From the NCBI RefSeq assembly GCF_021650705.1, contig NZ_CP087138.1, forward strand, positions 4,054,001 to 4,118,000: a stretch of 64,000 bases of DNA. The letters are read 5' to 3'. The notes beneath the pieces were generated by a model, which saw only the letters and a list, made by a program, of their open reading frames with translations, did not search any database and was not told where the DNA came from. The position numbers and the translations under genes are program-made. Numbering within the stretch: the stretch's first letter is position 1; each line of letters starts with the position of its first letter. The stretch comes from Pseudomonas sp. KNUC1026 (GTDB taxonomy: Bacteria > Pseudomonadota > Gammaproteobacteria > Pseudomonadales > Pseudomonadaceae). Of this stretch, positions 48,497 through 58,346 are shown piece after piece.

Positions 48497-51309
48497 GTGC
48501 ATCGGCTCAGGACCGCGCTGCTGCTGTGCTTCAGCCTGCTAATGCTGGCGGGCGCGCCGTCTTTTCACACGCCGAGCCTGCGACCGGCTGGTCAGCACTG
48601 CTCGACGACGATGCAACTCTCCAGCTGGCCGATATCCGCTCCGAACGCTTCCAGAACCAGTTCGCGCCCATCGACCTGCGCATGCTCAATGCTGCGCCCG
48701 CGCAAAGCGCGCAATGGCTGCATTACCGGCTCGCCCCACGCCAGCATGAAATGCTGTTGCGCCTGTTCGCGCCCGACCTTGCCCGCCTGGACCTCTACGT
48801 GCTCGACGGCGAAACACTGCTGTTGCACCGCCGAATCGGCTACGACGCCACGCAAGACCAACCCCCGACCCGCAGTGGCGACTTGCTGCTGCCGCTGCCC
48901 CGCGTGCCGGAGGCGGTCGACGTCTACTTGCGCCTGAGGTCCGAGCATCAGATCCGCCCCACCCTGTCACTGGAAAACGCCATCGACGCGGCCGCCAACC
49001 AGAGCGAGCCGTTGCTGTTCGGCCTGTTGATGGGCGCCATGTTCATGCTGATCGTCCACAACATCAGCCGCTACACCTACAGCCGCTCCACCAGCAGCCT
49101 GTGGCTGGCAGCCACCCAGGCGCTGGTGCTGGCCAGTGCGATGATCCTGGTCAACCTGGGCCTGCCCTCCGTGCCCTGGAGCCTGGCGCGTACGCCGGCG
49201 GCGTATCTGTGCATGCTGGCAGCGAGCATCTGCGCCCTGTTGTTCACGTTGCGGTTCTTCAGCGTGCGGCGCGAGCCCAAGGCCACACGGCTGCTGTTCG
49301 GCATGGTGGTGCTGATTGGCTTGAGCAGCGTTGTGTTGCTGTTCGTGAGCGCCTTGCCGCTGAACCTGATCACTTACACGCTGGTGGCAATGACCTGCCT
49401 CAGCATGCTGGCCACCAGTCTTTGGCATCTGCAACACGGTTATTACCCGGCACGCTTCTTCAGCATCGGCATGGCAGTGGTGTGCGCAACCTTCCTGCTT
49501 GTCATCCCCGCGTTGCTGGTGCTGACTCGCACGCCTGCGCAATGGCTGATCTTCGGCCTGCTCGGCAGCACGGTGGTGGCAGGGTTCTGGTTGAACCTGG
49601 CCCTGACCATCCGCCTTCGGCGCATCAGCGATGAACGCTACAAGGCAGGCCGCGCGCTGGCTGCAAGCGATGCCGAACACAACGCCAAGACCGAATTCCT
49701 GTCCCGGCTCAGCCATGAGATCCGAACGCCCATGAACGGTGTACTGGGCATGACCGAGCTGCTGTTGGGCACACCGCTGTCGGTCAAGCAACGTGATTAC
49801 GTCCAGACCATCCACAGTGCAGGCAATGAACTGCTCACGCTGATCAACGAGATCCTCGACATTTCTCGGATCGAATCGGGGCAGATCGAGCTCGATGACG
49901 TGCAGTTCGACCTCAACGCGCTGATTGAAGACTGCTTGAACATCTTCCGTGGCAAGGCCGAGCAGCAGGAAGTGGAGCTGATCAGCTTTACCCAGCCGCA
50001 GGTACCGCGAGTGATCAGCGGCGACCCCACCCGCCTGCGCCAGGCCCTGCTGGCGATGCTCGACAACGCCCTGCGCCGCACCGACAAGGGCGAAGTGTTG
50101 CTGGCAGTGGCACTGGACCAGCGCAGCGGCCCGCCGCGCCTGCGCATCGCCGTACAAGACAGCGGCTGCGCCATGAGCGACGCAGAACGCGAGGCCCTGC
50201 TGCATACCGAGCTGCGCAGCCAGGACCTGCTGGCAACCGACAAACCCAGCGCCCAGCACCTGGGCCTGTTGATTGCGCGGCAGTTGGTCACGCTGATGCA
50301 CGGGGACTTCGGCATCAAGGGCGGCGCCCACGATGGTTGCACCTTCTGGCTGACCCTGCCGCTGGACCCTCTGCGCATGGAGCATGGCATCCCCGACCTG
50401 GACAGCCCGCTCAAGGATGCCCGGGTGCTGGTGGTGGATGACAACGACACCTGCCGCAAGGTGCTGGTGCAGCAATGCAGCGCCTGGGGCATGAGCGTCA
50501 GCGCTGCGTCGTCAGGCAAGGAAGCGCTGGCGCTGCTGCGCACCAAGGCGCATTTGCGTGACTACTTCGACGTGGTGCTGCTCGACCAGAACATGCCCGG
50601 CATGACCGGCATGCAACTGGGCGCACGCATCAAGGAAGACCCGAGCCTGAACCACGACATTCTGGTGATCATGCTGACCGGCATCAGCAATGCACCCAGC
50701 AAGATCAACGCACGCAATGCCGGCGTCAAACGCATCCTGGCCAAACCTGTGGCGGGCTATACGCTCAAGACCACGCTTGCCGACGAATTGGCCCAGCGCA
50801 GCAAGAATGCTGTACCGCCGCCTGAACTGCCCGGCACCACAGCGCCCAGCGAGCCGGGCCTGCCGGGTGACTTCCGCATCCTGGTAGCCGAAGACAACTC
50901 GATCTCCACCAAGGTGATTCGCGGCATGCTCGGCAAGCTCAACCTGCAACCTGACACCGCGAGCAACGGCGAGCAGGCTCTGCGGGCCATGAAGGCCCAG
51001 CGTTATGACCTGGTATTGATGGATTGCGAAATGCCGATTCTCGACGGCTTCAGCGCCACCCAGCAGCTGCGTGCCTGGGAGCTGAGCAACCAGCGCCCAC
51101 GCACGCCGATCGTTGCGCTGACGGCGCATATCCTCAGCGAGCATAAAGAGCGTGCCCGGCAGGCCGGCATGGACGGCCACATGGCCAAGCCGGTGGAGCT
51201 GTCACAACTGCGCGACCTGGTCGAGCACTGGGTGGAGCAACGTCAGGGCCGGGCATCGGCGCCAGGCGAGGCAGCCGAACCGGTTCAACCCTCCAGCAGC
51301 GACAGGTAG
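48497..51309 (+). CDS. retS: RetS-like hybrid sensor kinase (frameshift near 48563)
   Basis: 937 residues after restoring one T in the run at 48562-48565. Signal peptide from a GTG start (HRLRTALLLCFSLLMLAGAP), periplasmic 7TMR-DISMED2 carbohydrate-binding-like domain, seven-helix 7TMR-DISM domain, HisKA with SHEIRTPMNGVLGMTELLL (His near 407), an HATPase whose boxes are degenerate (DNALRRTD and DSGCAM), and two receivers (Asp near 697 in LLDQNMPG, and near 843 in LMDCEMP). RetS restrains the GacS/Rsm pathway by binding GacS. Position directly after purD is the same as in other Pseudomonas. The 3' end overlaps the convergent gene by 25 bases. Confidence 0.9.
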
Positions 51310-51923
51310 TCACTCTGGATTTTCTGGAAGCGCGCTCGGATTCTGGGCAGGTGAGTGGTTTCGAAACTGCGAACATCGAAGCGAACCAGGCCGATATGGG
51401 CCTGCGTCAGCAGCGGTGGCCGAGCAGCACTGAACAAGCCGTCGCTGCCGGCCAGGTCCAGCTCTTCGTGGTAAATCAGCAGCTCGATCCGGGAAACACC
51501 CGAGGGTGCCTTTCGCTGCGTACACGGCAACAGTTGAAACATCCCATGCTTGTGAGCCCTGGCGTGCTGCTGCAGGAACATACCGGCGGTGGGCGCCACA
51601 CTCAGCGCCTGGCTGGCGCGCCGAGCAAGCGTTGCGAAGTGTTCACTCTGGCCTGCAATTGCCTTGCAGGCACGGTCGGTAACGGCCACCCGGCTCATGT
51701 CAGGGTTCCAGGCGTGGTCGGCGGGTTGAGCATCCCATCCCAGAAAGCGCAGTTGCCGACGGTAGTAGTCGTACCATTGCCCGCCGGTCTCGGCGTAGAG
51801 GTCCATGGCGGCCCGATGGGCGAAACGCAGTGCGTAGGTTACCGCCTCTCGCTGCGTCGGCTCGATGCTGGAATCGAAACTCAACAGCCCTGAACCCACC
51901 ACACTCATGATTGCATTGCTCAT
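51285..51923 (-). CDS. Unrecognised 212-residue protein, partner of the gene upstream
   Basis: No signal peptide or membrane helix; a soluble, mixed alpha/beta-looking protein. It begins MSNAIMSVVGSGLLSFDSSI behind GAGGATGCACC and starts 48 bases after the stop of the gene 5' of it on the same strand. The block QWYDYYRRQLRFLGWDAQ aligns without gaps to GWYKQFNTVMVDLGWVAQ of that neighbour (7 of 18 identical), and the C-terminal YLSLLEG resembles YLDFIG. I infer distant paralogues acting together. I know no function. The end overlaps the retS end. Confidence 0.7.
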   Translation of the reverse strand: MSNAIMSVVGSGLLSFDSSIEPTQREAVTYALRFAHRAAMDLYAETGGQWYDYYRRQLRFLGWDAQPADHAWNPDMSRVAVTDRACKAIAGQSEHFATLARRASQALSVAPTAGMFLQQHARAHKHGMFQLLPCTQRKAPSGVSRIELLIYHEELDLAGSDGLFSAARPPLLTQAHIGLVRFDVRSFETTHLPRIRARFQKIQSDYLSLLEG

Positions 51924-51971
51924 GGTGCATCCTCATGCGGAGGGGCCCTGTTGCCAGAGCCCCGGGCGGCA

Positions 51972-52661
51972 TCAGCCGATGAAGTCCAGGTAGGCATTGC
52001 GCTTGGTGGCCTTGACCCCATTCAGGCGCGCGTGGATGTCGCCCGCACCGTCCATCAGCTCGTTCACGCCGATGTTCAGTGCGATGGCGCCCTCGTAGGT
52101 TTCGCCGCAGCTGGAGTTCCAGTTCAGGATCAGCACTTCCTTGGGTGCCGAGTCACTGCGCACATCCATCACGCCCATCGCCAGGTACAGAGTGTTGTCG
52201 TCGAGCTTGGCGAAGCTTGCTACCGACACGCGGCCACCTGCGGAAGTCTTGCTGTTGGACTTGAACACGGCGTAGGCCTCGGCGTCCTCCGGCAGGCTCT
52301 CCAGCGCCTTGCTGGCGATGTCCAGCAACACGGCAGGAGCCGCCAGCTGCGCCTTGATCCCGCTCAGGGCGACACCCATCAGTTCGCCGATCACGTTATC
52401 GACGGTCAGGCCTTTATCGCTGTGGCTGTTGCTGTCGAACTGGTAATGCTGAGCCACCCAGCCCAGGTCGACCATCACGGTGTTGAATTGCTTGTACCAA
52501 CCCTTGGGGTCGGCGTCCTTGTCGAACTTGGCATTGGCCACCAGGGTGGCGGTGCGGTAGAGGTTGCGCGCCGCGCTGACCTCTTCGGCGCTGAGGCCAG
52601 AACCGAAAGCGACGATAGCGTCATCCAGAACGGCGGCGTTGGCGAGTGTGGTCATGTCCAT
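51972..52661 (-). CDS. Unrecognised 229-residue protein, first of a two-gene cassette
   Basis: Starts MDMTTLANAAVLDDAIVAFG behind AAAGGATC; an internal ATG at 52655 is possible. No signal peptide or membrane span. Contains ARNLYRTATLVANAKFDKDA, the WY...LGW.AQ block shared with the next gene, a hydrophobic middle (IKAQLAAPAVLLDIASKAL), and a C-terminal half with VSVASFAKLDDNTLYLAMGV and NWNSSCGETYEGAIALNIGV. Only one Cys is present. It lies between the cobalamin cluster and retS and shares neither's function as far as I can see. Probably first gene of its own transcript, with about 88 bases upstream before cobJ ends. Confidence 0.7.
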   Translation of the reverse strand: MDMTTLANAAVLDDAIVAFGSGLSAEEVSAARNLYRTATLVANAKFDKDADPKGWYKQFNTVMVDLGWVAQHYQFDSNSHSDKGLTVDNVIGELMGVALSGIKAQLAAPAVLLDIASKALESLPEDAEAYAVFKSNSKTSAGGRVSVASFAKLDDNTLYLAMGVMDVRSDSAPKEVLILNWNSSCGETYEGAIALNIGVNELMDGAGDIHARLNGVKATKRNAYLDFIG

Positions 52662-52749
52662 GATCCTTTGCTGTAGAAGTGGGCCCCCTCGATCAGGGGG
52701 CGGCCACTCTAGGGGCTTGCGGCAAGGCAATGGCGAGTGAAGGCTTTCC

Positions 52750-54393
52750 TCAGCGCGGCACCGCTGCTGGGTACCAACGCGGCGTATACACCCAGGGCGC
52801 CTGGCCTGGGCGTTCGATGAGGCGAGTGGTGGAGCTGCCAACGATCACCATGGTGCGCATGTCGACCATCTCAGGCTGCAGCTCGCCAAGGGTGACCACG
52901 CGCAGGCGCTGGCCTGGCCGCGCGACGTCGCGCCCAAGCACCACCGGCGTATGCGCAGCACGGTGTTGGCGCAGGATCTCCAGCGCGCGCCCCAACTGCC
53001 AGGGCCGGGAGCGCGAGATGGGGTTGTAGAACGCCATCGCCATGTCCGCCTCACCTGCCAGGTGCAGGCGCTGCTCGATCACCTCCCAGGGCTTGAGGTT
53101 GTCCGACAGCGAAATCAGGCAGAAGTCATGGCCCAGCGGCGCGCCGGCCCAGGCAGCGGTTGCCAGCGATGCGGAAATCCCGGGCAACACTTGCAGGTCG
53201 ACTCCGTGCCAGGCTGGGTCGCTGGCGCCATCGAGCGCTTCCAGCACCGCGCTGGCCATGGCGAACACGCCGGGGTCGCCGGAGGACACCACCACCACAT
53301 CGCGCCCCTGCGCTGCCAGCTCGAAGGCATGCCGCGCGCGCTGCAGCTCTTCGCGGTTGTCGGTGCAGTGCAGCACCTGATCGTGGCGAAACGGGCCGGC
53401 CATGCGCACGTAGGTTTCGTAGCCCAGAACATCCTGGGCGCGCGCAAGCTCGGTGCCCACGGCAGGCGCCATCAGCGTACGGTCGCCTGGGCCCAGGCCG
53501 ATCACGGCGAGCCGGCCGCGGCGCTGGCCGAGGGCGTCCGGGGCTATCGGCTGAGCATGCACCTGCAATTCCAGGGCATCGCCGGCAGGCAGCGCTGGGG
53601 TAAAACGGACGGGCACGCCCAACGCCTGTGCACCGGCGTGCAGTTCAGGGTTCGCCATGATGTCCAGAGGCGCTAGCGAGCAGGCAAGGGAAGCTGCCGC
53701 CAAACCTTGTTCGGCGAGCTGCTGGCCGATCTGCTCGGCCAGGCCGGCACCCGCCTCACGCACCTGCGCCACGACACTGCGCGGGTGAATCACCAACTCG
53801 TCACGCGCGGCCGGGCGCGCATTCGGGGTCACATGGATCACCCGCGCTGCATCCTCGGCCAACGCCAGTGGCGCCTGCGCAAGCCACGGCGCCTGGCCTT
53901 CGACACGCACCGCCTCACCGGCCAACAGGTCGCTGACAAAGCGTTTGCCTTGCTCGATATCAGCCAGCGCGTAACCGGCAGGCGGGTCGAGCAGGCACTG
54001 GCCAAAGCGCAACTCGCCGCTGGTGGTGATCGCGGGCGCCACGGCCAGGCATTCGCCGATCTCACGGGCCAGCCGGTTGGCACCGGCCAGGCCACCGAGC
54101 AACGGCACCACGGCGCTGCCGTCTTCGGCCAGCGCCAGCACGGCCGGCTCGGCGAGCTTGGCAGCCAGCTCGGGCGCCAGGGTGCGGATGACGATACCCG
54201 CCGCGCACAGCGCGATGATCGGGGTGTCGGCACGGTAAAGCGCGCGCAGGGTGTCGCCGAAATGCTCGTACGCCTGATCGGCGCCTTGCACCCGCGTGGC
54301 TAGGCCCCAGATGCTGGCCTGTGGATAAAGCCCTTTGAGCTGGCGCGCGGTGGCCATGCCGCCCTGCCCGAGCAGGATGATCGCGGGGCTCAC
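52750..54393 (-). CDS. cobJ: CbiG-CobJ fusion: cobalamin ring-contraction protein and precorrin-3B C17-methyltransferase
   Basis: 547 residues. Residues about 1-290 are CbiG-like (SPAIILLGQGGMATARQLKG, IIALCAAGIVIRTLAPELA, SLACSLAPLDI). Residues about 295-547 are the SAM-dependent CobJ methyltransferase (LAVIGLGPGDRTLMAPAV, VVVVSSGDPGVFAMASAVLE, MAFYNPISRSRPWQL). This fusion is normal in Pseudomonas. Start is a GTG whose GTGA overlaps the cobI stop. It methylates C17 and promotes ring contraction of precorrin-3B. Last gene of the cobGHIJ operon. Confidence 0.9.
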   Translation of the reverse strand: MSPAIILLGQGGMATARQLKGLYPQASIWGLATRVQGADQAYEHFGDTLRALYRADTPIIALCAAGIVIRTLAPELAAKLAEPAVLALAEDGSAVVPLLGGLAGANRLAREIGECLAVAPAITTSGELRFGQCLLDPPAGYALADIEQGKRFVSDLLAGEAVRVEGQAPWLAQAPLALAEDAARVIHVTPNARPAARDELVIHPRSVVAQVREAGAGLAEQIGQQLAEQGLAAASLACSLAPLDIMANPELHAGAQALGVPVRFTPALPAGDALELQVHAQPIAPDALGQRRGRLAVIGLGPGDRTLMAPAVGTELARAQDVLGYETYVRMAGPFRHDQVLHCTDNREELQRARHAFELAAQGRDVVVVSSGDPGVFAMASAVLEALDGASDPAWHGVDLQVLPGISASLATAAWAGAPLGHDFCLISLSDNLKPWEVIEQRLHLAGEADMAMAFYNPISRSRPWQLGRALEILRQHRAAHTPVVLGRDVARPGQRLRVVTLGELQPEMVDMRTMVIVGSSTTRLIERPGQAPWVYTPRWYPAAVPR

Positions 54394-55120
54394 CCTTGCC
54401 ACCGCTGGCCGGGCACCACGATCAGGGAAAAGTAAGGGGACGAGGCCGGGTCCACCTCGGCCAGTGGCACCACCTTCTGGTTGGCCATGGTCGCGCGTTC
54501 CACGTACAACGCACGGCCGTCGAGCCCCAGCTCGCGCAACACCGCGTACACCTTGGGGAAGTTGCGGCCCAGCTTCATAACAACCGCCGCATCGGCTTGC
54601 GCCAGCCGCTGCTTGAGGTCGTCGTGTGGCAGCACGCCAGAAAGCACCGACAACGACTGGTTGCGATACACCAGCGGCGCGCCGAGCACCGAGGCGCCGC
54701 CGAGCATCGAGCACACCCCGGCACCACTTCGGTGGCATGGCGTTCGGCGAGGCGGTCGTGCAGGTACATGTAGGAGCCGTAGAAGAACGGGTCACCTTCG
54801 CAGATCACCGCAACGTCACGGCCAGCGTCCAGGTGCGCCGCAACATCGAGGGCAGCCTGGTCGTAGAAGTCGCTGATGACCTGCTCGTACGACAGCGGCG
54901 CCGGCAGCACTTCGGTGGTGACCGGGTACACCAGCGGCAGCAAGGCCTGTTCAGGCTGAAGGTGCGCCTCGATGATGCCGAATGCATTGCCTTTCTTGCC
55001 TTTGGCCACGAAGTAGGCCACCACGGCGGCCTCGCGCAGCAGGCGCAAGGCCTTGACGGTAATCAGCTCAGGGTCGCCCGGGCCCACGCCCAGGCCGAAC
55101 AGCCGCCCCCGTACCTCCAT
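54390..55120 (-). CDS. cobI: Precorrin-2 C20-methyltransferase (frameshift near 54717)
   Basis: 243 residues after restoring one G (CCCC run at 54716-54719 on the plus strand). Tetrapyrrole methylase fold: LFGLGVGPGDPELITVKALR, VAVICEGDPFFYGSYMYLHD, and the restored VVPGVCSMLGGASVLGAPLV. C-terminal part ends SLIVVPGQRWQG. Methylates C20 of precorrin-2 to give precorrin-3A. The start codon overlaps the cobH stop (TGATG) and its stop overlaps the cobJ GTG. Confidence 0.92.
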
Positions 55121-55745
55121 CACTCCACCTCCGTGGCCAGCGCGTTGACCGCAGCGGCAGCCATGGCGCTGCCGCCCGGCGCCCATTCACCACTACGAAC
55201 GGCACGCCACGGCTGTCGGCCGCCAGCATCGCCTTGGACTCGGCCGCACCGACGAAGCCCACGGGGAAGCCCAGGATCAGCGCAGGTTCGGGCGCGCCGG
55301 CATCGATCATTTCCAGCAGATAGAACAACGCCGTCGGTGCGTTGCCGATCACAACCACACTGCCTTCCAGATGTGGGCGCCACAGCTCAAGGGCCAAGGC
55401 CGAACGGGTGTTGCCTGCCGCTTTGGCCATGCCCGGCACGCGCTCGTCCTTGAGGGTGCAGATCACCGGGTTGTTCGCCGGCAGGCGCGCACGGGTCACG
55501 CCCTCGGCGACCATGTGGGCATCGCACAGGATCGGCGCACCGCCCAGCAGCGCCTGGCGGCCAGCCGTGCCAGCGCCTTCGGAAAAGGCCAGTTCCTTGA
55601 CCACATCGACCATGCCGCAGGCATGGATCACACGCACTGCGAGCTTTTCGAGGTCAGGCGGGATGCCACTCAGGTCGGCCTCGCGGCGGATGATGGCAAA
55701 GGAATTGCGATAGATTTCCTGGCCATCGCGGATGTAGTCGATCAT
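55120..55745 (-). CDS. cobH: Precorrin-8X methylmutase (frameshift near 55176)
   Basis: 208 residues after restoring one G (CCC at 55175-55177). CobH/CbiC landmarks: YIRDGQEIYRNSFAIIRREA, the catalytic His in VRVIHACGMVDV, GAPILCDAHMVAEG, NAPTALFYLLEMID, GFPVGFVGAAESK. The restored tail is NGRRGGSAMAAAAVNALATE. Moves the methyl group from C11 to C12 to give hydrogenobyrinate. Start ATG overlaps the cobG stop. Confidence 0.92.
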
Positions 55746-57040
55746 CGGGTCTCGCTCCGTGGCAGGCCGTTCAACAAGGCAGCTGCCGCTTGCAGGGTCA
55801 GTTCGCGGGCGCGCAAGCGGCCAAGGCCAGGCTCGGCGCCATCGCGCAAAAAAGGTCATAGCGGCCTGGGGCGACCGCCAGCAGCGTGGCCGGCGCCACC
55901 TGGGCCGAGGCGCAGGAACGCGGGCAGCCGGTCAGGTGCACCGCGCGCGGCGGCGCTAGCAGGTTGGCCAGGTGGCGAGCATCGGCCTTGGTGTCGGCCA
56001 AGGCCTTGGCGCAGCCGGGCGAGCCGGTACAGGCCTGCATCTGCGCCAAGGGCGCTTCGGGCCGGGTGATGAACCCAAGCACTTGAAGGCTGGCTTGCAG
56101 CGCCGGCAGCTCCCGGACGGCCACGTTGGGGATGAGCACGCCCTGCCAAGGGGTGAGGTGCAGTGCCGAACTCCCGGCGTGCTCGGCGAGTGTGGCCAGG
56201 GCGCGCAGCTGGGGGGCGCTCAGCCGGCCCAGCTCGAAACGAGCAGCCAGCGCCTGGCTATCTGACGTGCCCACAGCGTGTACACCCAGATCGGCGACCG
56301 CCTCGCCGCGCACTGGCAGGTCGATCCGTTGCCCCGGTAGGCCTTGCAGAAACGCTTCGAGGCCAACTTCGGCAAGCAGCTCACGCATGCGTGCCTGTTG
56401 CGCAGAAGCCAATGCCAGAAAGCGCTCCAGCACCGCACTCACCAGCCCGAAACCGTCGGCCAGCGGCACGGCCAAGTGCATCCGGCCCTGCGAAAGGCTG
56501 CTGGCAAGGCCCAGCCCCAATGCAGTTCTCCCTCCAACTCGAAAGCCGACAGCCACAGGTCGTGCGCGTGCTCGCGCTGCACCAGCGGCTCGCCGCCATC
56601 GAGCTGCATTGCGAACTTGGGCGACAGCGCATGCAGGCGCGGCGTGGACTCGAGCCAGCCGAGCAATTGCGCCGCAAGGGGCCGGGTGTTGGCCAACCGT
56701 GCCGGGGCCAGGCCGGCCAGCGGGCTGAGCATCAGGTTGCGCACATCGTCAGCACCGGGTTCTTCGCTGCCCAGCCCTGCCGCCAGCAAGGCATCGGCTA
56801 CCGCCTCGTCGACGATGCCGCGCAGCTGCAGGTTGCAGCGGTTGGTGGCCTCGATAACGCCATTGCCATATCGCTCGGCAGCGCTGGCAACGGCGCGGGC
56901 TTGCTCAAGGCTCAGCACACCGCCGGGCAGCTTGATCCGGCAGATGCCCCCGTCGCGCGCCGGCACGATGCGGCGCAACCCCGGGCAAGCCGAGGGGCGA
57001 ACGCTGCGAGGGGGCACCGGTTCGTTCAGAGGGGGTCCAT
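55742..57040 (-). CDS. cobG: Precorrin-3B synthase CobG (three frameshifts)
   Basis: 433 residues once three single bases are restored in homopolymers at 57031-57035 (N-terminus), 56515-56518 (middle) and 55848-55853 (C-terminus). Sulfite/nitrite-reductase-like, oxygen-dependent mono-oxygenase with an iron-sulfur cluster: ACTGSPGCAKALADTKADAR and HLTGCPRSCASAQVAPATLL supply the cluster Cys, EATNRCNLQLRG an N-terminal motif. It forms the gamma-lactone of precorrin-3B, which marks the aerobic pathway. The restored N-terminus begins MDPPLNEPVPPRSV. Divergent from cobL with 95 bases between. Confidence 0.88.
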
Positions 57041-57081
57041 GAATCGTTAAAAGGCTGAAGGCGCGATATTATGCCTGCTTT

Positions 57082-57113
57082 GCCCGGCAGCATGAAAATC
57101 CAGCCTGCCGGGC
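57082..57113. repeat. Inverted repeat in the cobG-cobL divergent promoter region
   Basis: GCCCGGCAG (57082-57090) and CTGCCGGGC (57105-57113) around a 14-base centre, the only notable structure in the 95-base gap. It could be an operator for both operons or a leader hairpin for cobL. The gap is too small for a canonical cobalamin riboswitch. Confidence 0.4.
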
Positions 57114-57135
57114 GGGCATTGCATGAGGAAGTTTC

Positions 57136-58346
57136 ATGTCGGCATGGCTGACGGTGATCGGCATCGGTGAAGACGGCTACAGCGGCCTGGGCAAGCAATC
57201 GCGGCGGGCACTGCTGGCCGCCAGCCGCGTGTTCGGCAGCCCGCGCCAGTTGGCCCTGTTGCCGCACTGCATGGGCGCACAGCGTGTGCCGTGGCCCAGC
57301 CCGTTCAGCCTTGAGCCACTACTGGCCCTGCGTGGCGAGCCGGTGTGCGTGCTGGCCAGCGGTGACCCGATGTTCCACGGCGTGGGCGCCAGCCTCAGCC
57401 GCCAACTGCCCGCCGATGAGCTGTGCATCCACCCTGCGCCCTCCTCCTGCTCACTCGCTGCGGCCCGCCTGGGCTGGCCGCTGGCCGACACCACGCTGGT
57501 GTCGCTGGTCACCCAACCGTTGCCCGTGCTGTTGCCCTGGCTTGCCAGCGGCCAGCGCCTGCTGGTGCTCAGCCGCGATGCGAGCAGCCCTGGCGAGGTC
57601 GCCCGCCTGCTGACAGCGCACGGTTACGGGCCAAGCCTGATGCATGTGTTCGAGCACCTGGGCGGCCCTCTGGAGCAGCATGCAGAGGGGCTGGCCAGCG
57701 ACTGGCCACGCGCAACGTGCGCGGCGCTGAACCTGATCGCTCTGGACTGCCGTGCCGAGCTCTCCGCCGTGCGCCGCGCGCGAGTGCCCGGCCTGCCGGA
57801 CGACGCCTTCCGCCACGACGGCCAGCTCACCAAGCGCGACGTGCGCGCGGTCACCCTCGCCCACCTGGCACCATTGCCCGGCGAGCTGCTCTGGGACGTG
57901 GGCGCCGGCTGTGGCTCGATCGGCATCGAGTGGATGCGCAGCCACCCGGCATGCCGGGCCATCGCCATCGAGGCCGATGCCGGCCGCCAGCGCCACATCG
58001 AATACAACAGGGATGCCCTGGGCGTGCCCGGCCTGCGCCTGGTGGAAGGCCAGGCACCGCAGGCGCTGGCCGGGCTGGAGCGGCCGGATGCGATCTTCAT
58101 CGGCGGCGGCGTCACCGTGCCCGGCATGCTCGACACCTGCTGGGCAGCACTCAAGCCCGGCGGCCGCCTGATAGCCAACGCGGTTACCCTGCAAAGCGAG
58201 CTGGCGCTGATGCACTGGCGCGAGCGGCACGGCGGCGATCGACCCGCCTGCACGTGGCACACGCGCAGCCACTGGGCAGTTTCGACACCTGGCGCCAGGC
58301 CCTGCCGATCACCCTGCTCGACCTGGCCAAGCCTTTCGATGCGTGA
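57136..58346 (+). CDS. cobL: Precorrin-6Y methyltransferase/decarboxylase CobL (frameshift near 58240)
   Basis: 403 residues after restoring one base near 58240. The N-terminal CbiE-type methylase (LTVIGIGEDGYSGLGKQSRR, VLASGDPMFHGVGASL) is fused to a C-terminal CbiT-type methyltransferase (LTKRDVRAVTLAHLAPLPGE, LLWDVGAGCGSIGIEWMR, AIFIGGGVTVPGML). It methylates C5 and C15 and decarboxylates the C12 acetate. The native C-terminus is TRLHVAHAQPLGSFDTWRQA and then LPITLLDLAKPFDA, in the other frame. As written the frame slides into cbiD, giving a false 766-residue fusion. The true stop overlaps the cbiD start by eight bases. Confidence 0.92.

Noticed and set aside
57041..57135. Cobalamin riboswitch upstream of cobL or cobG
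   Set aside because: The gap is only 95 bases and contains no recognisable B12 box or the multi-stem fold of about 200 bases; only a 9-base inverted repeat is present.
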